Shown one piece after another: positions 45,690 to 54,226 of a stretch of 64,000 bases of DNA (its first letter is position 1; each line of letters starts with the position of its first letter). A program made the position numbers and the translations under genes. The notes under the pieces are model-generated. The model had not been told where the DNA came from and did no database searches. It was given only the letters and a program-made list of their open reading frames with translations. The DNA is from Nitrospirota bacterium (GTDB taxonomy: Bacteria; Nitrospirota; JACRHL01), in the NCBI GenBank assembly GCA_016212085.1, contig JACRHL010000023.1, forward strand, positions 31,666 to 95,665. The letters run 5' to 3'.

Positions 45690-46199
45690 CTACTTCTGGT
45701 GCTTGTAGGCCCCCAGCCGGTCCATCACCGAGAACAGCACGGCGGACACCACCAGGGTCATGTGGATGCCCACCTTCCAGCCCAGCACCACGTTGCTCAT
45801 CTCGCCCACCCGCACGAACGCCTTGAGCAGTTCGATGCCCGAGATGGCCACGATGGAGCCGATGAGCTTGATCTTGAGATCCGAAAAATCCACGTGCCCC
45901 ATCCATTCCGGGCGGTCCTCGTGGTCGCCCGTGTCGATCTTCGAGACGAAGTTCTCGTAGCCGGCGAAGATGATGATGAGCAGCAGGTTGGCCACCAGGG
46001 CGATGTCCACCAGCGACAGGATGCCGATGATGGCCGCCTCGCCCTCGGCCCCGAACACCAGCGGGGCGATGTGGACGAACTCCTTGGCGAACTTCACCAG
46101 CAGCAGGGCGATGGCGGCCACCAGCCCGAAGTAGAACGGCGCCAGCAGCCAGCGGCTGGCGAAGATGATGTGCTCCAGGGTTCTCTCGATGTTCTTCAT
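45690..46199 (-). CDS. UPF0114 (YqhA-type) membrane protein
   Basis: 169 residues, three or four helices: IIFASRWLLAPFYFGLVAAI, VDIALVANLLLIIIFAGYENFVSK and IKLIGSIVAISGIELLKAF are the conserved YqhA/UPF0114 blocks. Function unknown. The ATG at 46199 has AAAGGAA upstream; an earlier in-frame ATG at 46247 lacks one. Confidence 0.9.
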   Translation of the reverse strand: MKNIERTLEHIIFASRWLLAPFYFGLVAAIALLLVKFAKEFVHIAPLVFGAEGEAAIIGILSLVDIALVANLLLIIIFAGYENFVSKIDTGDHEDRPEWMGHVDFSDLKIKLIGSIVAISGIELLKAFVRVGEMSNVVLGWKVGIHMTLVVSAVLFSVMDRLGAYKHQK

Positions 46200-46275
46200 G
46201 ATGTTCCTTTGGCGTGGCCGCAGGGTGCGGCGCGCCATTGTACCCAAGGGACGGGGCCGGGCGCACCCGTCACCA

Positions 46276-48951
46276 TCAGGCGGCCAGGGCCTTCATGCCC
46301 TTGCGCACCAGCAGCTTGCGTAGCTCCTCGATGAGGAACACGGCGGGCGGCGCCAGCAGGATCAGCGGCCAGACGCCGGCGGGCAGCGGCGCCGCGCTGA
46401 ACACGGCCCGCAACGACGGCACCTGGATGACGGCGCCGATGAAGCCGACCTCCAGGGCGATGCCCGCCCAGATCCAGGGGTTCGGCCGCGCCAGGTGGGG
46501 GACGGCGCTCTGGCGGTTGGTGCGGCACGCCATCACGTTGCCGATCTGGCAGAACACGATGGTGGCCAGGAATCCCCCCGCCGCCTGCCGGTACAGCTCC
46601 GTGCCGGCGGCCAGGGGGGCGCCCCAGGTCCAGCCGCCGCCGGACAGGACGGCGAAGAACACGGTGAACGACAGGGCCGCCTCCGCCGGGCCGATGATGC
46701 CGTAGCCCCGCGCGAAGGTGCGCCAGCTCACCAGCCGCTCGCCGCCGCGCCGGGGCGGGCGGCGCATGATGTCCGCCTCGGGCGGTTCGTTGCCCAGGCC
46801 GATGGCGGGCAGCATGTTGGTGATGAGGTCGATGGCGAGGATCTGCACGATGGTGATGGGCAGCGGGATGGGGAACAGCAGATAGGCGACCACCGGCAGG
46901 ATTTCCGCCATGTTGCTGGTGAGGATGTAGGTGATGAACTTCTTGATGTTGTCGTAGACCGCGCGCCCCTCGCGGATGGCGTTCACGATGGTGGCGAAGT
47001 TGTCGTCCAGCAGGATGATGTCGGCCGCCTCCTTGGCCACGTCGGTGCCGCGCAGCCCCATGGCCACGCCGATGTCGGCGCGCTTCAGGGCCGGGGCGTC
47101 GTTGACGCCGTCGCCGGTGACCGCCACCACCTCGCCCATCTGCTTGAAGGCCTCCACGATGTCGAGCTTCTGCTCCGGGGCGATGCGGGCGAACACCACC
47201 TCGCGCTCGCGCAGGGTGGCGGCCAGCGTGTCGCGGTCCATGGCGGCCAGCTCGTCGCCCACGATCACGTGGGGGTTGTCCACGATGCCGAGCTTACGGG
47301 CGATGTAGGCCACCGTCTCCGCCTTGTCGCCGCTCATCACCACCAGGCGGATGCCGGCGGCCTTGCAGGCGCGCACGGCGGCGGGCACCTCCGGGCGCGG
47401 CGGGTCCACCAGGGCCACCAGGGCCACGAAGGTCAGGTCGTCCGGCTCCTGGTCCGGCGCCGTGGCCACCCGGTAGGCCAGCGTCAGCACCCGCAGGCCG
47501 TGACCCGCGTAGGCGGTGGCCTGGTCGGCCAGGCGCTCGCGCTCGGCGGGGCCGAAGGGCCGCTCCAGGCCCTCGGCGTGCACCCGGACGCAGCGCTCCA
47601 GGATCACCTCCGGCGCCCCCTTGACGGTCATGTACAGGGCGCCGCCCCGGGTGCGGTGGGTGCGGGTCATGTACTTGCGGTCCGCGTCGAAGGGCAGCCC
47701 GCCCACGGGCTCGAAGCGCCCGCGCAGGGCGGCGAAGCCCGTCTCGCGCTCGACGAACTCGGCCATGGCGGTCTCGGTGGGGTCGCCGGTGAAGGACGGC
47801 CGGCCGTCCGGGCCGGCGGTGGCGATGACGTCGTTGCACAGGCCCATGATCTCCAGCAGCGGCCGGCCCGCCGGGCACCGGGCCAGGCGTTCGCGCTCCC
47901 CGTGGCCGATCTCCTCCAGGTTGACGAACAGGGTCTCCACGTGCAGGCGGTTGCGGGTGAGGGTGCCGGTCTTGTCGGTGCACACCACGGTGGTGCTGCC
48001 CAGGGTCTCCACCGACAGGATCTGCTTGACCACCGCGTTGCGCCGCCCCATGCGCACGCACGACTGGGTGAGCGCCAGGGTGACCGTGGGCAGCAGCCCC
48101 TCCGGCACGTTGGCGACGATGATACCGATGGCGAACACTAGGTTGGTCCAGAACGGATTGCCCAGGGCCACCCCGGCGGCGAACAGGACGCCCCCCACCG
48201 CCAGCGCCAGCCAGGTGATGCGGCGCACGAAGGTGCGCAACTCCTTTTGCATGGGGGTGAGGTCCTGCCGCACCCCCTGCGACAGCTCGGACACCGCGCC
48301 CAGCCCGGTGCGGCGGCCGGTCTGGGTGACCAGCACGATGCCGGAACCCTTCAGCACCGTGGACCCGGAGCGGACCTGGCGGTCCGGGGCCACCCGATCC
48401 GCCAGGGCCGCCTTGTCCACCGGTTCCGACTCGCCGCTGAGCACCGATTCGTCCACCAGCAGTTGCTGGGCCTCCAGCAGCACGCCGTCGGCGCAGACCT
48501 TGTCGCCCTCCTGGATGAACAGCACGTCGCCCGGCACCACCTGGCCGGCGTCGCGGATCACCTGGGCGCCGTCGCGCAGCAGGGCCACCCGCTTGGGGAT
48601 GTAGTCGAGAAACGAGATCATGAGCTTCTCGACCTTGCGGTTTTGCAGGAACGACACCGCCGCGTTGAGCACCACCACCGCCACCAGCGCCGCCGCGATC
48701 AGGTCGTACCCCCCGCCGGGCCGAAGCCGGTGGGCCAGGAACGCCAGGGCCGAGGCGGCCAGCAGCAGGAGCGGGAACAGGGCGGTGAACTCCGCCAGCA
48801 GCATGCGCCAGGGCGAGCGGGGGCGGTGGAAGGTGATCTTGTTGGGGCCGAAGCGGCGCAACCGGGCGCGGGCCTCGGCGTCGGTCAGCCCCCCCTCGGT
48901 GGCTTGCAGCGCCGCGAGCAGCGATACCCTGTCCTGGCCGGATTCGTCCAT
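46276..48951 (-). CDS. P2-type cation-transporting ATPase
   Basis: 891 residues. N-terminal cation_ATPase_N (GLTDAEARARLRRFGPNKI), actuator domain (VDESVLSGESEPV), IVANVPEGLLPTVTLALT in helix M4, phosphorylation site CTDKTGTLTRNRL (Asp near 326), nucleotide domain (MTVKGAPEVIL), and MVTGDGVNDAPALKRADIGVAMG with the hinge motif, then the C-terminal helices. The M4 VPEGLLPTVTLALT is closer to Na+/K+-type P2C pumps than to SERCA-like PEGLPAVVTLALA. Ca2+ or monovalent export is likely, but the ion is not determined. The C-terminal RKLLVRKGMKALAA resembles the prokaryotic P2 pumps. Confidence 0.92.
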   Translation of the reverse strand: MDESGQDRVSLLAALQATEGGLTDAEARARLRRFGPNKITFHRPRSPWRMLLAEFTALFPLLLLAASALAFLAHRLRPGGGYDLIAAALVAVVVLNAAVSFLQNRKVEKLMISFLDYIPKRVALLRDGAQVIRDAGQVVPGDVLFIQEGDKVCADGVLLEAQQLLVDESVLSGESEPVDKAALADRVAPDRQVRSGSTVLKGSGIVLVTQTGRRTGLGAVSELSQGVRQDLTPMQKELRTFVRRITWLALAVGGVLFAAGVALGNPFWTNLVFAIGIIVANVPEGLLPTVTLALTQSCVRMGRRNAVVKQILSVETLGSTTVVCTDKTGTLTRNRLHVETLFVNLEEIGHGERERLARCPAGRPLLEIMGLCNDVIATAGPDGRPSFTGDPTETAMAEFVERETGFAALRGRFEPVGGLPFDADRKYMTRTHRTRGGALYMTVKGAPEVILERCVRVHAEGLERPFGPAERERLADQATAYAGHGLRVLTLAYRVATAPDQEPDDLTFVALVALVDPPRPEVPAAVRACKAAGIRLVVMSGDKAETVAYIARKLGIVDNPHVIVGDELAAMDRDTLAATLREREVVFARIAPEQKLDIVEAFKQMGEVVAVTGDGVNDAPALKRADIGVAMGLRGTDVAKEAADIILLDDNFATIVNAIREGRAVYDNIKKFITYILTSNMAEILPVVAYLLFPIPLPITIVQILAIDLITNMLPAIGLGNEPPEADIMRRPPRRGGERLVSWRTFARGYGIIGPAEAALSFTVFFAVLSGGGWTWGAPLAAGTELYRQAAGGFLATIVFCQIGNVMACRTNRQSAVPHLARPNPWIWAGIALEVGFIGAVIQVPSLRAVFSAAPLPAGVWPLILLAPPAVFLIEELRKLLVRKGMKALAA

Positions 48952-49008
48952 GGCGGCACCCCCTTGCCTACCAGGGTAACGCCGCCGGCCGGTTTTTGCC
49001 GGGGGAGG

Positions 49009-49152
49009 TCAGAGGCGGCAGCGCGCGCCGCCGTCCGGGGCGGTGCCCCCGCACGCCGCGCGGGCATGGGCCGGCAGCAGGAGGATCAGCAGCAGGGCGA
49101 TGATCAGCGCCAGGATGGCGGGGCCATTCGGGTGCGGGAGGGCGGCAGACAT
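49009..49152 (-). CDS. Small secreted or membrane protein (47 aa)
   Basis: ATG at 49152 with AAAGGG upstream. The hydrophobic core AILALIIALLLILLLPAHARA is followed by CGGTAPDGGARC, so it is either a signal peptide with a short Cys-containing mature part or a single-pass membrane peptide. No recognised family. Lies between the P-type ATPase and a lipoprotein-like gene on the same strand. Confidence 0.4.
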   Translation of the reverse strand: MSAALPHPNGPAILALIIALLLILLLPAHARAACGGTAPDGGARCRL

Positions 49153-49233
49153 GACGGGGCCCTTTCGACGGCGGGCGCGCCGGGGCGCCCTCTCCATCGG
49201 ATCGGCCGGAATGCCCTCCGGGTTGAGGGCGGG

Positions 49234-50151
49234 TCAGGGGACGCGGTGCAGCGTGTCGGTGCAGTCGCCGCTGCAATTGCCGTTCAGGGCCGACCAGTGG
49301 GAGGTCTTGCCGGCGCGGTCCGGGCTGTTCAGGACGAAGGTGCCGCCCTCGTCGTAGCCGCCACCGAAGCCGTCGTCCGGCACGCCACCGTCGAAGCGGA
49401 ACACGTTGCCGCACACGGTGCCCTGGTAGTGGGCGTCGCCGTCGGTGTAGGTGGCGCTGTGGCCGTTCTGGGTGATGGTGAGGTCGACGGGCTGGTTCAC
49501 GTCGTCGCCGCAGTGGGCGTTGGTGCAGCTGTAGGTGCCCGCCCAGTGGCCGGCGATGTCCGCCGCCGCCTCGCGGCACGGTTCCGCCTCCACCGCCACC
49601 TGGTGGATGTCGAGGGTGGCGGCGGTGGTGGTGGTGACCTGCAGGCACACGGCCGCGCCGCCCGTGTTCACCACGCTCATGGTGGTCTGGGTGGCACCCA
49701 CCCGGGTGGCGTCCACCGTGCCGGTGCCGGTGGCGGGGTTCCAGGTGATGGTGTACGGGCCGTAGGGCACGCCGTCGGCGCACACGCTCGCCTCGGTCCC
49801 CTTGGGCCCGATGCGCGCGGTGAGCTGGGCGGTGGCGGGTGAGGCGGCCCGGCGTTCGCCGGGCTTGGGGCTGGCCAGGGTGACGGCGACGTTGTTCAAC
49901 GTGGCCGTCAGGTCGACGCTCACGTCGTTCATGGCCGGCGTGAGGGCGGGGAGGTCGTAGGTGAACACATATTCGGTGGTGCCGGCGCCCACGGCGATTT
50001 GGGTGGCGAGGGTTCCCAGCGGCACGTTCACCGCCACCGTGGGCGAGCCGCCCCCGCCGCTCCCGCCCCCGCCGCACGTGGCCAGCAGCGCCGCGGCGAG
50101 AATGCAACCCGCCCCGCGCGCCAGCCGGCCGGGCATGCGGTGTGTTTCCAT
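49234..50151 (-). CDS. Putative secreted lipoprotein
   Basis: 305 residues from METHRMPGRL. Signal peptide with a lipobox-like LLATC followed by a Gly-rich spacer, so probably lipidated, although Thr at -1 is atypical. The mature part is beta-rich, with several Cys pairs (CREAAADIAG, SCTNAHCGDD, CGNVFRFDGG, CSGDCTDT) in a region like AIPR/THAP-free substrate-binding or adhesion modules; no named family recognised. An upstream in-frame ATG (50241) lacks coding appearance. Confidence 0.7.
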   Translation of the reverse strand: METHRMPGRLARGAGCILAAALLATCGGGGSGGGGSPTVAVNVPLGTLATQIAVGAGTTEYVFTYDLPALTPAMNDVSVDLTATLNNVAVTLASPKPGERRAASPATAQLTARIGPKGTEASVCADGVPYGPYTITWNPATGTGTVDATRVGATQTTMSVVNTGGAAVCLQVTTTTAATLDIHQVAVEAEPCREAAADIAGHWAGTYSCTNAHCGDDVNQPVDLTITQNGHSATYTDGDAHYQGTVCGNVFRFDGGVPDDGFGGGYDEGGTFVLNSPDRAGKTSHWSALNGNCSGDCTDTLHRVP

Positions 50152-50361
50152 ATGGCCCCCTCCCCGGCGCCGCGCCCGGCCCCCGCGCGGGCGTGGGGTG
50201 CGGGCGCTGCGGCGTGTGCCGCAGTGTCCCTGCATGCTCAAAACCTAGCCGAGCGGGGGGGGCGGGTCAATGGCGCCCTCCCGGCTTTTTTTTAAGGGGG
50301 GTGCCGCGCGGGCGGCGGGTATACTTTCCCGAAACCGTCATCCGCGCCCGCCGAGCCGCCC

Positions 50362-52263
50362 ATGCCCCGTTTTCAACCGCTCATCCAAGACGCCGTGCGC
50401 CACCTGGACCGGGGCCACCCGGCGGCGGCCATGGAACGCCTGCGGACGGTGCTGCGTGACGACCCGGACCATGCCGAGGCCAACCACCTGGCGGCGCTGG
50501 TGCTGGCCGGCGGGGGCGATCTGGACGGCGCGGCGGCGTGCCTGGGCCGCGCCCTGGCCAGGGATCCCCGCCACGGCCGGGCGCGGGCCGCGCTGGCCAA
50601 GGTGCTGTTCCAGGCCGGGCGGCTGGAGCAGGTGGCGGGCGTGTGCCAGGAGGGGGTGCGGCTGCTGCCCCGGGGCGACGGGGCGCTGGGCGACCTGTTC
50701 AACGCCTGGGGGGCGGCGCTTGCGCAGATGGGGCAGTTCGAGGCGGCCGCCGACGTGTACCGCAAGGCCATCCGGCGCGAACCGGACAACCCCCATCTGC
50801 ACCACAACCTGGGCAACGCCCTGAAGATGCTGGGCGACCCGCGCCCGGCGGCGCAGGCCTACCGGCGCGCGGCACAGTTGGGCGGGAGCGACGCCCTGGC
50901 GCCGCTGGCGGACCAGTTGCGCGCCCAGTGCGCCTGGGACGATCTGGCGCGGGTGGAGCCACTGGTGCTGGCCCAGGTCCAATCCGGCACGGCGGTGGTG
51001 CCGCCGTTCGGCCTGCTCATGGGGCCCGCCACGGCGGCCCAGCAGCGCGCCTGCGCCGAACATTACGCCGCTCGCTGCTTCGGCGCCATCGCAGCCCGCG
51101 CCCCGGGGGACCACGGGGCGCGGCGCCGCCCCAAGGAGCGGCTCACCATCGGCTACCTGTCCGCCGACTTCCACGGCCACGCCACCGCCTACCTGGCGGC
51201 GCAGCTGTTCGAGCTGCACGACCGCGCCGGCTTCGAGGTGCTGGGCTACTCCCTGGGCCCGGACGACGGCAGCCCCATGCGGCGCCGCATCGCAGCCGCC
51301 TTCGACCGTTTTGCCGACGTGCGCGCCGAGGGCTTCGAGCAGACCGCCCGGCGCATCCACGACGACGGGGTGGACATCCTGGTGGACCTGAAGGGCTACA
51401 CCCAGGGGGCGCGCACGGAGATCCTGGCGCTAAGGCCCGCGCCGGTGCAGGTGAACTACCTGGGCTATCCGGGCACCATGGGGGCGCCGTTCATGGATTA
51501 TCTCGTGGGCGACCCGTACCTGACGCCGCACGCCCACCAGGCCCACTTCTCCGAGCGCATCGTGCAGCTGCCCGGCTGCTACCAGGTGAACGACCGCGCC
51601 CGGAGCATCGCCGACTCCCGCCCCAGCCGCGCCGGGTGCGGGCTGCCGGAGTCCGCGCCGGTGGTGTGCTGCTTCAACCACCTGTACAAGATCACCGCCC
51701 CGGTGTTCGGCGCGTGGATGGACATCCTGCGCGCCGTTCCCGGCGCCGTGCTGTGGCTCCTGGAGGGCAACGGCGCCGCCATGGCCAACCTGCGGCGCGC
51801 CGCGCGCGGCCACGGGGTGGACCCGGCGCGGATCGTGTTCGCCCCCAAGCTGGCGCTGGCGGAGCACCTGGCGCGCATCCGCCTGGCGGACCTGTTTCTG
51901 GACACCCACCCCTGCAACGCCCACACCACCGCCAGCGACGCCCTGTGGGCGGGCCTGCCGCTGCTCACCCTGAGCGGCGAGACCTTCGCCAGCCGGGTGG
52001 CGGGCAGCCTGCTCAGCGCCGTGGGGCTGCCGGAGCTGATCGCGTCCGACCTGGACGGCTACCGCGGCCTGGCCGTGGCCCTGGCCCGCGACCCGGAGCG
52101 GCTGGCGGGCCTGCGCGCCCGCCTGGCCGCCGCCCGCGACACGGCGCCCCTGTTCGACAGCGCCCGCTTCACCCACCACCTGGAGGCGGCCTACCGGGCC
52201 ATGTGGGCGCGCTTCGCCGCCGGGGAAGCGCCGGCGCCCATCACCATCGGTCCGTTGCCCTGA
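50362..52263 (+). CDS. TPR protein with SPINDLY/O-GlcNAc-transferase-like GT41 domain
   Basis: 633 residues. Residues about 1-220 contain tetratricopeptide-like helices (ADVYRKAIRREPDNPHLHHN, GNALKMLGDPRPAAQAYRRA). The C-terminal half is a GT41-type glycosyltransferase: IGYLSADFHGHATAYL, DILVDLKGYTQGARTEIL, RPAPVQVNYLGYPGTMGAPF, VCCFNHLYKITAPVFGAWMD, LFLDTHPCNAHTTASDALWAGLPLL, FASRVAGSLLSAVGLPELI. Such bacterial enzymes glycosylate proteins (for example flagellin or surface glycoproteins), but the acceptor here is unknown. No flagellar gene is nearby. Confidence 0.9.
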   Translation: MPRFQPLIQDAVRHLDRGHPAAAMERLRTVLRDDPDHAEANHLAALVLAGGGDLDGAAACLGRALARDPRHGRARAALAKVLFQAGRLEQVAGVCQEGVRLLPRGDGALGDLFNAWGAALAQMGQFEAAADVYRKAIRREPDNPHLHHNLGNALKMLGDPRPAAQAYRRAAQLGGSDALAPLADQLRAQCAWDDLARVEPLVLAQVQSGTAVVPPFGLLMGPATAAQQRACAEHYAARCFGAIAARAPGDHGARRRPKERLTIGYLSADFHGHATAYLAAQLFELHDRAGFEVLGYSLGPDDGSPMRRRIAAAFDRFADVRAEGFEQTARRIHDDGVDILVDLKGYTQGARTEILALRPAPVQVNYLGYPGTMGAPFMDYLVGDPYLTPHAHQAHFSERIVQLPGCYQVNDRARSIADSRPSRAGCGLPESAPVVCCFNHLYKITAPVFGAWMDILRAVPGAVLWLLEGNGAAMANLRRAARGHGVDPARIVFAPKLALAEHLARIRLADLFLDTHPCNAHTTASDALWAGLPLLTLSGETFASRVAGSLLSAVGLPELIASDLDGYRGLAVALARDPERLAGLRARLAAARDTAPLFDSARFTHHLEAAYRAMWARFAAGEAPAPITIGPLP

Positions 52264-52483
52264 CGCGGATTGCAGGCGCTTGCGCGCATGCAATTCGCCG
52301 CGCCGTCAGCTCGCGCCCGATGGCGGAAAGGGAGAAGCGGCCGCACCTGGCCGGTAGGGTGGCAGGGGGCCGGAACTCGGGGGTAACCGCATGATTGTTT
52401 AAGCATTCCCGCGCCCGCGCCGAGAGGAGGTGAAACGCCGCGGGCGTGTTGCACCGTCCGCTTGCCAAGCGGGGAAAGGCCCC

Positions 52484-53875
52484 ATGTCGACACAACCCAT
52501 CTCCAAACCGGGCGCCGCGCCGGGCGCCGGACTCAATTGGGTATACGACCTGTACCGCATCGGCCATGCCGTGTCCGAGGCGCGGGTGGAGTCCGTGCGC
52601 GAGCAGATCATCCACCACGTGGTGGCGGGTTTCAACGCGTCCACCGGTTGTCTGGCGCTGGCCAGCGACGACGGTTCGCGCCTGACCATCGTGGCCGCCA
52701 AGGGGTTGCCGGAAAGCATCATCGGCAACCACATCGAGATGGGCGGCGGCATCATGGGCAAGGTGGCGCAGAAGCGCGAGCCCATGCTGATCAACGGCGA
52801 TCTGCCGGGCGCCGGCCCGCGCCAGTCGGAACGCCCCAAGTCGGCCATCTGCTGGCCGCTGGTGATGGACGGCCGGGTGATCGGCGCCATGAGCGTGAAC
52901 CGTCGCGCCAACGAGCCGCCGTTCGGCGCGGGCGACCTGGAGCGGGGCCGGGTCATCGTCAGCATGATCGCCGTGGCGGTGGAAAACACCCGCCTGTACG
53001 AGGCGCAGCAGAATACCATCACGGCCCTGACAGGGGGTGCCGCCGCCACCGATGAGCTGGCGGCGGTCTGCCAGGCGGCGGGCGGGGTGGACTTCGTCAC
53101 CGCGTTCGAGCTGTCCAGTCCGGCGCTGAGCTATGCCGTGACCGTGTTCGCGAACATGATCGGCGCCCGCTCCAGGACGATGGCCGCCCGCGCCCGCGGC
53201 ATCGCCCAGAAGGCCCATGCCATGGCGCGCGACATGGGCGAGCCGGCCCCCGCGTGCGAGGCGATCCTGGCGGCGGCGACCCTGCACGACGTGGGCCGCC
53301 TGGCGCTGCCGGACCCGCTGCTGGACCGGCCTGACGACCGCCTCGACCCGGGGCCGGCGCAGCAGGCGCGCCGCCACCCGGTGCTGGGCGAGGCGCTGCT
53401 CGCCACGGTGCCGGCCCTCGCCGGGGCGGCCGCCCTGGTGCGTCACCACCACGAGAACTACGACGGCACCGGCTACCCGGACGGCCTGCGCAACGCGGCC
53501 ATCCCGCTGGGCGCGCGCATCATCCGCGTGGTCAGCGACTTCCACGGCCTGCAGGACGGCTCGGTGCAGGACGCCAAGCTGTCCCTGGACCAGGCCATCA
53601 ACGTGCTCCGGAGCGGTTGCGGCAAGGCCTACGACGGCGACATCGTGGAGCGCTTCCTGGTCCTGAGCGGCCACGCGGACAAGACGAGCGAGGTGTCCGA
53701 CTGGTGCCTGCACCCGGCGGAGCTGAAGCCGGGCATGGTGGTGATCCGCCACACCGCCCTGCCGGACGGCACCGAACTGGCCAAGGACACGGTGCTGGAT
53801 GGCGCCGCCATCCAGGCGCTGCGCGACCTCGAGGCGTCGTCCGGCGCCGAGATCACTGTTTACGTGCGCTACTGA
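52484..53875 (+). CDS. GAF/HD-GYP signalling protein
   Basis: 463 residues. N-terminal GAF-type sensor domain (GCLALASDDGSRLTIVAAKG, GIMGKVAQKREPMLINGDLP, AICWPLVMDGRVIGAMSVNR). C-terminal HD-GYP phosphodiesterase-type domain: TLHDVGRLALPD, VRHHHENYDGTGYPDGL, and GARIIRVVSDFHGLQ. HD-GYP domains hydrolyse cyclic di-GMP; the key HD and HHE...GYP residues are present. A C-terminal ~80 residues (LKPGMVVIRHTALPDGTELA) resemble the domain downstream of some HD-GYPs. Followed at once by a terminator. Confidence 0.85.
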   Translation: MSTQPISKPGAAPGAGLNWVYDLYRIGHAVSEARVESVREQIIHHVVAGFNASTGCLALASDDGSRLTIVAAKGLPESIIGNHIEMGGGIMGKVAQKREPMLINGDLPGAGPRQSERPKSAICWPLVMDGRVIGAMSVNRRANEPPFGAGDLERGRVIVSMIAVAVENTRLYEAQQNTITALTGGAAATDELAAVCQAAGGVDFVTAFELSSPALSYAVTVFANMIGARSRTMAARARGIAQKAHAMARDMGEPAPACEAILAAATLHDVGRLALPDPLLDRPDDRLDPGPAQQARRHPVLGEALLATVPALAGAAALVRHHHENYDGTGYPDGLRNAAIPLGARIIRVVSDFHGLQDGSVQDAKLSLDQAINVLRSGCGKAYDGDIVERFLVLSGHADKTSEVSDWCLHPAELKPGMVVIRHTALPDGTELAKDTVLDGAAIQALRDLEASSGAEITVYVRY

Positions 53876-53881
53876 CAAGGG

Positions 53882-53913
53882 GGTGAAAAGATCCACGGAT
53901 GGATCTTTTCACC
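53882..53913 (+). terminator. Intrinsic terminator after the GAF/HD-GYP gene
   Basis: A perfect 13-bp stem (53882-53894 with 53901-53913) with a 6-nt loop begins six bases after the stop codon. The descending arm itself contains TTTTC. No long T-run follows. Confidence 0.7.
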
Positions 53914-53941
53914 ACCGCACCCGGAACCCGCCGGTACATAC

Positions 53942-54107
53942 GGGAACCTCTATTGACCTACTGCGCGCTCCGATTGCTGCGCTAAATCGGTGCTCGAACC
54001 CCCGCCTATCACCATGATATGTCTCGGGTTCTGCGCGGCGTGGTGGTGCCGCTCCGCTTGGGGCGCCTTGCACTAGGGACCGCTCGCGACGGTTAATAGA
54101 GGTTCCC
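53942..54107 (+). repeat. MITE-like repeat, copy 5, with extended inverted ends
   Basis: Inverted ends gggaacctctattgacc (53942-53958) and ggttaatagaggttccc (54091-54107), one mismatch. The complementarity continues outwards, imperfectly, to about 53914 and 54141 (ccggtacat on the left, atgtaccgg on the right), so this copy sits in an extended hairpin. Core as in copies 3 and 4. Located between the GAF/HD-GYP terminator and uup. Confidence 0.65.
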
Positions 54108-54226
54108 ATGCATGTACCGGAAGCGGGGTGCCGGGTGGTGGCGTTTTTCAACGCCCTGCCCGCGCCGCGGCTGCCCAAGGTGGCGGCTCCCCCGTATAAT
54201 GGGGGTTTCCCCTGTAGCCGGTATCC

